NCBI RefSeq assembly: GCF_014642855.1 | Contig: NZ_BMJB01000003.1 | Location: 62,001 to 126,000, forward strand | Direction of reading: 5' to 3' | From: Edaphobacter acidisoli | GTDB lineage: Bacteria > Acidobacteriota > Terriglobia > Terriglobales > Acidobacteriaceae | Length of the DNA: 64,000 nucleotides | In this document: positions 17,058 to 24,855 of the stretch, piece after piece | Numbering within the stretch: the first letter of the stretch is position 1 | Layout of the letters: every line of letters starts with the position of its first letter | Position numbers and translations under genes: made by a program | Notes under the pieces: model-generated | Database searches by the model: none | Told to the model about the DNA's origin: nothing | What the model saw: only the letters and a program-made list of their open reading frames with translations

Positions 17058-17456
17058 ATGCATACGAGTAAAATCATCCTCGTGCGGCGTCTTCTCGCAT
17101 TCGCGTTGCTTCTGTTCTTCAACGTTCCGTTGATAACGCCGCTCTTCGCGCTCACATCCACATCCGACGCAAACCTTCCCGCCTGCTGCCGCCGCAACGG
17201 CAAGCACCACTGCAACATGCAGATGGCCGAACCCGCGTCGAACGATCCATCCGTCTCCTCCACTCCTGAAAAGTGCCCCTGCTACCCGCGGCCAGCCACA
17301 CTCGTCCGCATCACGCACGCGCAGGCTCAGTCTGAAGCACACAGCGTCACCGCAAGCGTAGCTGTCACGCACATCACGCCGCACGCCGAGACGCGCTCCA
17401 AAGCAGCCTTCATCTCCCCCTACCAAAAGCGCGGCCCTCCAGCGCAGCAAGCCTAG
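17058..17456 (+). CDS. Small exported Cys/His/Met-rich protein, possible metal binder
   Basis: 132 residues. A hydrophobic signal or anchor covers residues 8-31 (LVRRLLAFALLLFFNVPLI). After it comes a cluster of possible metal ligands: CCRRNGKHHCNMQM at residues 43-56 and CPC at 73-75. No named family was recognised; I recall similar small proteins beside TonB receptors in acidobacteria, but this is unchecked. The TonB receptor gene starts 128 bp downstream in the same direction. Start at 17058 is the first ATG ahead of the signal; no strong ribosome-binding site is seen. A role in copper or other metal handling is an inference from composition and place. Confidence 0.65.
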   Translation: MHTSKIILVRRLLAFALLLFFNVPLITPLFALTSTSDANLPACCRRNGKHHCNMQMAEPASNDPSVSSTPEKCPCYPRPATLVRITHAQAQSEAHSVTASVAVTHITPHAETRSKAAFISPYQKRGPPAQQA

Positions 17457-17471
17457 AGCAATCCCCACCAT

Positions 17472-17498
17472 CAGTTGTCATCCTTCCATCACACGTGG
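17472..17498. repeat. CAGTTGTCATCCTTCC dispersed element, copy at 17.5 kb
   Basis: CAGTTGTCATCCTTCC at 17472-17487 followed by a GGGAGGA that can pair with TCCTTCC. The same core and hairpin recur at 60023 and, without the hairpin, at 59964 and 59993. Confidence 0.55.
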
Positions 17499-17584
17499 GA
17501 GGACCGCTTCCTGCTGCTGCGTGCAGACGCATGCTCCTGCACGCAGCCCAGCATCGTCGTTCGACGAAAAAGAAAAAGGACCCC

Positions 17585-19855
17585 ATGCGCAAATTTGCTC
17601 TACTTTGCCTTCTCTATCTCTTCTGCGGCTCCGCTGCCCACGCAGCGATCTTCAGTCAGCTCCGAGGAATCGTGCACGATCCCGAGCACCGCCCCATCGC
17701 CGGCGCACACATCGAGCTTCGCTCCGCCAACTCCGCCTACACCCAATCCGCTATCTCCGGTGCCGACGGCTCCTTCACCATCCTCTCCATCCCACTTGGC
17801 GACTACACCATCACCATCACGCAGCCCGGCTTCGACACGCGCACGCAGCCCATTACACTCGTCTCCGGTACCTCGCCCATCCTGCATTTCGAGCTGCACC
17901 TCACCACAGTCCAGCAGTCCGTCAACGTCAACACCGCACCGGTCAACACCGACACCGTCACCCCAACCACCCTCATCAGCCGCCAGCAAATCGCCGAGAC
18001 CCCCGGCGCAGCGCTCACCAACTCGCTCGCCATGATCACCGACTACGTCCCCGGCGCCTACATCACCCACGACATGCTCCACATGCGCGGCGGCCACCAG
18101 GTCAGTTGGCTCATCGACGGCGTCCAGATCCCTAACACCAACATCGCCTCCAACCTCGGCGCGCAGATCGATCCCAGCGACATCGACTACATCGAAGTTC
18201 AACGCGGCAGCTACGCCGCCGGTCTCGGCGACCGCACCTACGGCATGTTCAACGTCGTCCCGCGCAACGGCTTCGAGCGCGACCACCAGGCCGAGCTGCG
18301 CCTCACCGCAGGCAGCTTCCTCCAAAGCGAAGCCAAGCTCTCGCTCGGCAATCACAGCGAAAAATCCGCGTGGTACTTCAGCCTCAACGGCAACCGCAGC
18401 GACTACGGCCTCGCCCCACCCATCTCGCAAGTCCACCACGACGCCACCAACGGCTACGGAGCCTTCGCGTCCTTCATCAACAACCGCACACCCAAAGACC
18501 AGTTCCGACTCGTCGCACAGTATCGCGGCGACTACTTCCAGATCCCCTACGACCCCAACCCGCTTAGCTTCGAAAACCAGCAATACGACTCCAGCGGCCT
18601 CCGCGACGGCCAGCACGAACAGGATGCGCTCGCAGCCTTCTCCTGGATCCACACCTTCAACTCCAGCACGGTCCTGCAGCTATCGCCCTTCTACCACTTC
18701 AATCTCGCCAACTACGACTCCAACCCCAACGACACCCCCATCGCCACTACCGCGCACCGCACCTCCAACTACGCCGGCGCACAAACCTCCATCACCACCA
18801 CCATCGCGCGCAACACCATCGAAGCCGGCCTCTACTCCTTCGGTCAACACGACTCCAACCGCTTCGGCGCCATCTTCAACGACGGTTCCGGCACACCCCC
18901 ATTCACCACCCCCAGCAGCGCCAGCGGCGGCCTCATCGAGGAGTACGTCTCCGACAACTTCAAAGCCACGCCCTGGCTCACGCTCATCGGCGGCGTGCGC
19001 CAGTCGCACTTCCAGGGCGGCTTCACAGAAGACGCCACCAGTCCACGCATCGGCGCAGCCATCCTCGTCCCCAAACTCAACTGGGTCTTCCGCGGATTCT
19101 ACGGCCGCTTCTACCAGCCCCCACCACTCGTCACCGCCAGCGGCCCGCTCGTGCAATACGCGCAGGACAATAACACCACCTTCGTCCCACTCCACGGCGA
19201 GCGCGACGAAGAGCACCAGTTCGGCGTGCAAATCCCTCTTCGCGGCTGGCTCCTCGACGCCGACACCTTCAAAACCCGCGTCAACAACTTCCTCGACCAC
19301 TCCAACCTCGGCGACTCCAGCATCTACTTCCCCGTCACCATCAACGGCGCGCTCGTCCGCGCCTGGGAACTCAGCCTCCGCTCGCCACAACTCTGGCATC
19401 ACGCACAAGCACACCTCGCCTACTCCAATCAGATCGCCGAGCAGCGCGGAGCCATCACCGGAGGCCTCATCTGCACACCCGTCTCCTCACCCCAATGCGA
19501 CGCCAGCTTCGACTACGAGCCCGTCGACCACGACCAGCGCAACACGCTCAACGTCGGCCTCACCACCACGCTGCCCATGCACACCTTTGCCTCAACCAAT
19601 GTCTACTACGGTTCAGGCTTCGTGAATGGCAACCCCGATCCATCCACACCATATACGAGCAACTACCTGCCGCAACACACAACGGTAGACCTCGCGCTAG
19701 GCAAAACCTTCAGCGAAAACCTCTCCATCTCCGTCACGGCAACCAACATCGCCAACCGCCGCGTATTGCTCGACAACAGCCTCACCTTCGGCGGCTTCCA
19801 CTACAACGACCCACGCCAGATCTACGGCGAACTCCGCTACCGCTTTAAATATTGA
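17585..19855 (+). CDS. TonB-dependent outer-membrane receptor
   Basis: 756 residues. A signal peptide (FALLCLLYLFCGSAAHA) is followed by a carboxypeptidase-like regulatory domain at about residues 25-105 (LRGIVHDPEHRPIAGAHIEL, DGSFTILSIPLGDYTITI), a plug at about 115-225 (MLHMRGGHQVSWLIDGVQIP, IEVQRGSYAAGLGDRTYG) and a beta-barrel to the C-terminal aromatic YGELRYRFKY. It imports a substrate across the outer membrane with energy from a TonB complex encoded elsewhere. The start at 17585 is chosen for the signal peptide; a 30-residue in-frame extension is not plausible. The substrate is unknown; the ABC transporter and metal-type genes that follow suggest a metal or metal complex. Confidence 0.9.
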   Translation: MRKFALLCLLYLFCGSAAHAAIFSQLRGIVHDPEHRPIAGAHIELRSANSAYTQSAISGADGSFTILSIPLGDYTITITQPGFDTRTQPITLVSGTSPILHFELHLTTVQQSVNVNTAPVNTDTVTPTTLISRQQIAETPGAALTNSLAMITDYVPGAYITHDMLHMRGGHQVSWLIDGVQIPNTNIASNLGAQIDPSDIDYIEVQRGSYAAGLGDRTYGMFNVVPRNGFERDHQAELRLTAGSFLQSEAKLSLGNHSEKSAWYFSLNGNRSDYGLAPPISQVHHDATNGYGAFASFINNRTPKDQFRLVAQYRGDYFQIPYDPNPLSFENQQYDSSGLRDGQHEQDALAAFSWIHTFNSSTVLQLSPFYHFNLANYDSNPNDTPIATTAHRTSNYAGAQTSITTTIARNTIEAGLYSFGQHDSNRFGAIFNDGSGTPPFTTPSSASGGLIEEYVSDNFKATPWLTLIGGVRQSHFQGGFTEDATSPRIGAAILVPKLNWVFRGFYGRFYQPPPLVTASGPLVQYAQDNNTTFVPLHGERDEEHQFGVQIPLRGWLLDADTFKTRVNNFLDHSNLGDSSIYFPVTINGALVRAWELSLRSPQLWHHAQAHLAYSNQIAEQRGAITGGLICTPVSSPQCDASFDYEPVDHDQRNTLNVGLTTTLPMHTFASTNVYYGSGFVNGNPDPSTPYTSNYLPQHTTVDLALGKTFSENLSISVTATNIANRRVLLDNSLTFGGFHYNDPRQIYGELRYRFKY

Positions 19856-19869
19856 GTCAACGAGTCAGG

Positions 19870-19910
19870 CGCCCCATTCATGCCGCAGCCTCTCGCGGCA
19901 TGGGTGGGGC
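19870..19910. repeat. Dispersed hairpin repeat (CCCATTCAT type), copy 1
   Basis: GCCCCATTCATGCCGC (19870s) faces GCGGCATGGGTGGGGC (to 19910) over a short loop; as RNA the 16-bp stem is complete with two G-U pairs. Related copies are at 24790, 37590 and 37733. It lies just after the TonB receptor stop and could slow or end transcription there. Confidence 0.6.
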
Positions 19911-20010
19911 TCCACACATATCAACCTTTCGATGGAGGCACACCACCCATCATTATGATTAACATCATCCTGCACCCCAGAAGCCTTGCCACTAGAAGAG
20001 GTCCAGCACC

Positions 20011-20769
20011 TTGAAACTGCTCGTCCGGCTCAGGCCGATTGCATTCATCGCCCTTCTGCTCATCCTCTGGCAGATAGCGATCGACCTGCATCCCATCCAT
20101 ATCCTCCCCAGCCCGTGGCAGACCGCGGGAGGCATCCTCTATCTCATCCAGCACAAGCTGCTGCTCAAATACATCGCCGCCTCGCTCTTCCGCGTCACCT
20201 GGGGATTCACCCTCGCCTCCATCCTCGCCATCCCACTCGGCCTCATCATCGGCTGGTATCGCCGCGCCGAGATGGCCTTCAACCCCATCATCCAGATCCT
20301 CCGCCCCATCTCTCCGCTCGCCTGGATTCCCATCGCCATCCTCTGGTTCGGCGTCGGCGACTCAGCCGCAATCTTCCTCATCTTTCTCGGCTGCTTCTTC
20401 CCCCTGATGCTCACCGCCATCAACGCCGTACAAAGCGTCCCCGAAGTCTACGTCAACGCAGGCCGCAACTTTGGCCTTAGCCCATCGGAACTCGTCTATC
20501 GCGTCCTCTATCCTGCCGTCGTTCCGCAACTGATCGTCGGCCTCCGCATCACGCTCGGCATTGCCTGGCTCGTCGTTGTCGCAGCCGAAATGATCGCCGT
20601 CGACTCCGGCCTCGGCTTTCTCATCGTCGACGCCCGCAACGCCGGCAACCGCTACGATCTCGTCGTCGCCGGCATGGTCATCATCGGCATCATCGGCCTT
20701 CTGCTCGACCTCGCCATGCGCTCACTCGAACAAGTCAAATCCTTCCGCTGGGGTTACGCTCAGGACTAA
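20011..20769 (+). CDS. ABC transporter permease, NitT/TauT (SsuC-like) type, first copy
   Basis: 252 residues, about six membrane helices, with the permease loop for the ATPase around residues 145-165 (YVNAGRNFGLSPSELVYRVL). It belongs to the family that includes SsuC and TauC. The start is TTG at 20011 with AGAGG about 10 nt upstream. It is strongly similar to the second permease at 21573: both share ILRPISPxAWIP, FGVGD, and a nearly identical block ending VVVAAEMIAVDSGLG. The two probably form a heterodimer. The ATPase gene starts 3 bp after its stop. Confidence 0.9.
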   Translation: MKLLVRLRPIAFIALLLILWQIAIDLHPIHILPSPWQTAGGILYLIQHKLLLKYIAASLFRVTWGFTLASILAIPLGLIIGWYRRAEMAFNPIIQILRPISPLAWIPIAILWFGVGDSAAIFLIFLGCFFPLMLTAINAVQSVPEVYVNAGRNFGLSPSELVYRVLYPAVVPQLIVGLRITLGIAWLVVVAAEMIAVDSGLGFLIVDARNAGNRYDLVVAGMVIIGIIGLLLDLAMRSLEQVKSFRWGYAQD

Positions 20770-20772
20770 CTC

Positions 20773-21576
20773 ATGTCATCCACCATGCCCATCGCCGCAA
20801 CCGCCAACTCGCCCGCTCAGGCCGCACCCGTCAAGCTCAGCGTCGACCACGTCAACATGACGTTCAACCGCGACGGCAAAACCACGCCTGTCCTCGAAGA
20901 CATCAATCTCCAGGTACACGAAGGCGAATTCATCTGCCTGCTCGGGCCCTCAGGCTGCGGCAAATCGACACTGTTGAACACCATGGCCGGCTTTCTCTCT
21001 CCGACCAGCGGCGCCATCCGCATCGACGGCGAGCCCGTCACCGGCCCCGACCCGCGCCGCATCTTCGTCTTTCAGGAACGCGGCGTCTTCCCATGGCTCA
21101 CCGTCGAAGGCAACATCGGCTTCGGCCTCTTCAAGCTCCCCGAAGCCGAGCGCAAACAACGCATCGCCCACTACATCAAGATGGTCGGCCTCGGCGGTTT
21201 CGAGCAGTCCTACCCCAACGAGCTCTCCGGCGGCATGAAACAACGCCTCGAAGTTGCCCGCGCTCTCGCCGTCAACCCCGACATGCTCTTCCTCGACGAG
21301 CCCTTCGGCGCGCTCGACTCCATCACGCGCCTCATCATGCGCGGCGAGCTGCTCCGCATCTGGCAAGCCGAGCGCAAGACCATCATCTTCGTCACGCACG
21401 ACATCGACGAGGCCGTCCAGCTCGCCGACCGCGTCGTCGTCCTGAACCAGCGCCCCGCCAGCATCCAGCAAATCGTCAACATCGACATCCCACACCCGCG
21501 CGATCTCAGCTCCCCACGTTACCTCGAACTCCGCGACGGTATCTTCCACCAGATAGGACTGGCCCACCACGTATGA
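20773..21576 (+). CDS. ABC transporter ATP-binding protein, NitT/TauT type
   Basis: 267 residues. Walker A GPSGCGKST, Q-loop VFQERGVFPW, signature LSGGMKQR, Walker B MLFLDEPFGALD and the switch His in IFVTHDIDEAV are all present, so it should power the two permeases beside it. The family transports sulfonates, nitrate, taurine and similar small solutes, but some members serve other substrates. It sits between the two permease genes; its TGA overlaps the ATG of the second permease (ATGA), a sign of coupled translation. Confidence 0.92.
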   Translation: MSSTMPIAATANSPAQAAPVKLSVDHVNMTFNRDGKTTPVLEDINLQVHEGEFICLLGPSGCGKSTLLNTMAGFLSPTSGAIRIDGEPVTGPDPRRIFVFQERGVFPWLTVEGNIGFGLFKLPEAERKQRIAHYIKMVGLGGFEQSYPNELSGGMKQRLEVARALAVNPDMLFLDEPFGALDSITRLIMRGELLRIWQAERKTIIFVTHDIDEAVQLADRVVVLNQRPASIQQIVNIDIPHPRDLSSPRYLELRDGIFHQIGLAHHV

Positions 21577-22355
21577 GCGCACTCGCCGAACCCAAAAAAT
21601 GGGAACGCTACTTCTGGCCGCTCGTCGCCACCGCGCTCTTCCTTGCGGTCTGGCGATACTCCGTCCTCTGGTCGCATACGCGCATCTTCCCATCGCCATA
21701 TGAAGTCGAACGCGGCATGGTCGAACTCATCCACCAGCACGTCCTCTGGGGAGACATCATCGACTCGCTTCGCCGCGTCGCCATCGGCTTCGGCGCAGCA
21801 GTCCTGCTCGGCGTGCCCATCGGACTCACCCTCGGCTGGTATCCCGCCGCCGACCAGGTCGTCAACCCGGCGATGCAGATCCTGCGCCCCATCAGCCCCA
21901 TCGCCTGGATCCCCGTCGCCATCATCCTCTTCGGCGTCGGCGACGACGCAGCCATCTTCCTCATCTTCCTCGGCGCATACTTCCCCATCGTCGTTGCCTG
22001 CATCAACGGCGTCTCGAACGTCCCCTCCATGTACCGCCGCGCCGGCCGCAACTTCGGCCTCACACCCGCGCAGCTTCTCCGCAAAGTCATCTTCCCCGCC
22101 GCGCTCCCGCAAATACTCATCGGCCTGCGCATCGCGCTTGGCATCGCGTGGCTCGTCGTCGTCGCCGCCGAAATGATCGCCGTCGACTCTGGCCTCGGCT
22201 ATCTCATCATCGACTCACGCAACTCCGGCAAGCGCTACGACCTCGTCGTCGCCGCCATGCTGCTCATCGGCATCATCGGCCTCATCCTCGACCTCGCCTT
22301 CCGCCGCCTCGAACGCATCAAGTCCGTCCGCTGGGGGTTCCGCAATGCCTCTTAG
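21573..22355 (+). CDS. ABC transporter permease, NitT/TauT (SsuC-like) type, second copy
   Basis: 260 residues starting MSALAEPKKWERYFWP. It has about six membrane helices and the ATPase-contact loop MYRRAGRNFGLTPAQLLRKV. It is a close paralogue of the permease at 20011, so the pair arose by duplication and probably makes a heterodimeric channel. The ATG at 21573 overlaps the ATPase stop; a much longer open frame to the left is only a shadow of the ATPase gene. Its stop overlaps the start of the solute-binding protein gene by 11 bp. Confidence 0.9.
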   Translation: MSALAEPKKWERYFWPLVATALFLAVWRYSVLWSHTRIFPSPYEVERGMVELIHQHVLWGDIIDSLRRVAIGFGAAVLLGVPIGLTLGWYPAADQVVNPAMQILRPISPIAWIPVAIILFGVGDDAAIFLIFLGAYFPIVVACINGVSNVPSMYRRAGRNFGLTPAQLLRKVIFPAALPQILIGLRIALGIAWLVVVAAEMIAVDSGLGYLIIDSRNSGKRYDLVVAAMLLIGIIGLILDLAFRRLERIKSVRWGFRNAS

Positions 22356-23418
22356 CTCAAAGTCGCTCAAAAAGATCATCCTCTTCTCCGCCGCGGGCTG
22401 GCTCATCCTCATCACTGCAATGCACGCATGGCTCAACGTCAACTGGGCCGCCGTGCTCAACGACTATCGCCCCGAAGCCAAGCGCAAAATCATCGTCGCT
22501 TACCTCCCCGTCACCTGCCAGCTCACCTGCCCCGTCACTGACTACATCTCCAAATACTCCGAGAACGGCGAGCTCTTTCTCCCACGCATGTTCCAGGGCT
22601 TCCCCGAGATGAAAGAAGCGCTCATCTCGAACAAAGTACAAGCCGCCTTCATCGTCGCACCCATGGCCATCGCTCTCCGCGCGCAAGGCGTTCCCATCAA
22701 GGTCGTCTACCTCGGCCACCGCTATGGCTCTGCAATGGTCGTACGAAAAAATGGCCCCATCAAAACCTTCGCCGACCTCAAAGGCCGTACCGTCGCCATC
22801 CCCAGCCGCTTCTCCGACGAGCGCCTCATCCTCTTCCGCGCCATGAAGGTCTGGCACATGGACCCGCACAGTATCAAAATGGTCGAGATGGCCCCGCCCG
22901 ACGTGTCGGGAGCACTCGCGGCGGGCGCCATCGACGGCTTCGTCATGGGCGAACCCTTCCCCTCGCAGGCCGAGATGGCCGGCTACGGACGCATCCTCTT
23001 CCAGGCCCGCGACTACTGGCCCGACTACATGTCCTGCATCCTCGTCGTCCGCCAGGACCTCATCGACAAAAATCCCCAGGCAGTACAAGTCCTCGTTGAT
23101 GGCATCGCCCGCTCCGGCCTCTGGCTCGACAAAAGCAAGCCCAACCGCGAAGACGCCGCCGACTTCGTAGGCCGCTTCTACTACAACCAGAAGCCCGCGC
23201 TGCTCCGCTGGGCACTCACCAAGCCGATGGACCGCGTCACCTACAGCCCGCTCGCCCCGCGCAAGGCCGACTTCGACATGGTCCGCGACCTCATGATCGA
23301 AACCGGCGTCCTCAACAAGAAAATCGACTTCTCCGACTACACCGACACTAGCTTCTCCGACAAAGCCAACATCGAGACCGCCTGGAAATATCAGGCCGGT
23401 TCAGCCACAGCAAAGTAG
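22345..23418 (+). CDS. ABC transporter solute-binding protein (NMT1/SsuA-like) with Cys pair
   Basis: 357 residues. An N-terminal hydrophobic anchor (residues 10-30, IILFSAAGWLILITAMHAWL) is followed by a periplasmic NMT1/THI5-like type II binding fold (KAAFIVAPMAIALRAQGVPI-like segment, GRTVAIPSRFSDE, GAIDGFVMGEPF). Close to the mature N-terminus is CQLTC (C58, C62), an unusual Cys pair for this family and a possible metal site. The last residues ETAWKYQAG are polar. Its ATG lies inside the end of the second permease gene. It should capture the substrate that the receptor brings into the periplasm. Confidence 0.87.
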   Translation: MPLSSKSLKKIILFSAAGWLILITAMHAWLNVNWAAVLNDYRPEAKRKIIVAYLPVTCQLTCPVTDYISKYSENGELFLPRMFQGFPEMKEALISNKVQAAFIVAPMAIALRAQGVPIKVVYLGHRYGSAMVVRKNGPIKTFADLKGRTVAIPSRFSDERLILFRAMKVWHMDPHSIKMVEMAPPDVSGALAAGAIDGFVMGEPFPSQAEMAGYGRILFQARDYWPDYMSCILVVRQDLIDKNPQAVQVLVDGIARSGLWLDKSKPNREDAADFVGRFYYNQKPALLRWALTKPMDRVTYSPLAPRKADFDMVRDLMIETGVLNKKIDFSDYTDTSFSDKANIETAWKYQAGSATAK

Positions 23419-23562
23419 CTACTGCATGGATCAGGAAAAAGATGAACGTCATTCTGAACGAGCGAAGCGAAGTGAAGAACCCCCGCATTTTCTCGGCAGC
23501 CGCAAGAATCTACCCGTTGCAATCACCAACATCAAAGCAACAACGGGCATAAGGAGCACACC

Positions 23563-23868
23563 ATGATCCGCCGAACCTTCCTCCAACTCCTCACGCTCGC
23601 CGGAGCAGGCTCGCTCACCACCGGCTGCACCGAAGCCAAGGCCCAAACCATCACCTACAAGATCAAAGGCTTCTCCTGCGTCACCTGCGCCGCTGGCCTC
23701 GACGTCATGCTCCGTCGCAACAAAGGCATCCTGCGCTCGCACTCCACCTACCCCGAAGCCACCACAACCATCGAGTACGAACCCAAAGTCATTACCCCAG
23801 CCACCATCCAGTCCCTCATCGCCGAGATGGGCTTCACCGCGCAGCAGCAACCGCCAACCAATAGCTAA
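23563..23868 (+). CDS. Lipoprotein with heavy-metal-associated (HMA, MerP-like) domain
   Basis: 101 residues. The N-terminus has twin arginines (MIRRTFLQLL) and a lipobox LTTGC with C22, so it may be exported by Tat or Sec and lipid-anchored. The rest is an HMA domain: TYKIKGFSCVTCAAGL with the metal-binding CxxC at C39 and C42. It resembles periplasmic copper or mercury chaperones such as MerP. AAGGAG lies 9 nt before the ATG. It follows the solute-binding protein after 144 bp and precedes the DUF169 gene by 14 bp. This gene is the best reason to think the whole cluster handles a metal. Confidence 0.85.
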   Translation: MIRRTFLQLLTLAGAGSLTTGCTEAKAQTITYKIKGFSCVTCAAGLDVMLRRNKGILRSHSTYPEATTTIEYEPKVITPATIQSLIAEMGFTAQQQPPTNS

Positions 23869-23882
23869 CCAGAGGAATCATC

Positions 23883-24641
23883 GTGCACGCCCCTGAACAC
23901 TACACCAACCTCGCCTACCTGCTCACCAACGCACTCGACCTCACCCAACCACCTATAGCCATCACTTTCACTGACAACATTCCCACCGGCGTCCCCACGC
24001 ACACCACACCAGCCCCAGCAGGTTGCCGCTTCTGGCAGGACGCAGCCGAAGGCGCATTCGCCACGTCAGCCAAAGACCACGCTCTCTGCTCCATCGGCTG
24101 CTACACCCACAACCTGCCCATGTCAGCCGCCACACAAACCGACCTCGCCGACACACTCAAAGTCCTCAACGATCTCACCTACGTCACCGCACAAGATCTG
24201 GCGCAAATCCCCGCACTCAAATCGCAATCGAAGCACATCCTCTACAGCCCACTTGGCGAAACCCCACTCCCACCAGACGTAGTCCTCCTCTTCGCCGACG
24301 CCAGCCAGACGCTCATCCTCACCGAAGCCACCCAACAAGTCGAGGATCAAAATCCACCCGCGCTCGGCCGTCCCGCCTGCGCCGTCGTCCCGCAAGTCAT
24401 CAACACCGGTCGCGCAGCCCTCAGCCTCGGCTGCTGCGGAGCCCGCGCCTACCTCGACACCCTCACCGACAGCGTCGCCCTCTTCGCCATCCCCGGAGCA
24501 AAGCTGGAAGCCTACGCGAAGCGCATCGAAGCACTCAGCAAAGCCAACACGACGCTCGCAAAGTTCCACAGCCTCCGCCGCCAGGCCGTCGCCGCAGGCC
24601 AATCTCCCACCATCAAGGAGTCACTCGCCGCACTCGCTTAG
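23883..24641 (+). CDS. DUF169 family protein
   Basis: 252 residues. The conserved features of DUF169 are visible: PIAITF near the start, GCRFWQDA (C48), CSIGCYTHNLPM (C69, C73), GRPACAVVPQ and LGCCGARAYLD. The several conserved cysteines suggest a metal or iron-sulfur site; no activity is known for the family. It has no signal peptide, so it is cytosolic. GTG start at 23883 with AGAGGAA upstream. Last gene of the receptor/ABC/HMA run; DUF169 may process or sense what the system imports. Confidence 0.85.
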   Translation: MHAPEHYTNLAYLLTNALDLTQPPIAITFTDNIPTGVPTHTTPAPAGCRFWQDAAEGAFATSAKDHALCSIGCYTHNLPMSAATQTDLADTLKVLNDLTYVTAQDLAQIPALKSQSKHILYSPLGETPLPPDVVLLFADASQTLILTEATQQVEDQNPPALGRPACAVVPQVINTGRAALSLGCCGARAYLDTLTDSVALFAIPGAKLEAYAKRIEALSKANTTLAKFHSLRRQAVAAGQSPTIKESLAALA

Positions 24642-24855
24642 TACTCGTTCTGCATCTCCATTTCGACTTTCTTTTGCGCTTCCACTCCAATCTTTTTTGC
24701 ATTTCCATTCCCTAGAGCAGCAGCCTGCCCTGAGCGAAGTCGAACGGGGAGGAATCTGCTTTCCTCTCGACCAACACAAAAGCCCGAACCCCATCCATCG
24801 CAGCTTCATCGCGATGGGTGGGAATGTATCCCCTTGCCCAGCCAGCCTTCAGTTG
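24642..24855. repeat. Composite dispersed repeats between two genes
   Basis: Non-coding. In order: TTTGCATTTCC (24696-24706), CCCTGAGCGAAGTCGAACGG then GGGAGGAATCTGCTTTC (about 24728-24763), a hairpin CCCATCCATCGC/GCGATGGGTGGG (24790-24801 and 24811-24822), and a CAGTTGTCAGCCTTCC element near 24852. The same modules in the same order occur at 37.6-37.85 kb. The last element runs into the end of the next gene. Confidence 0.7.
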
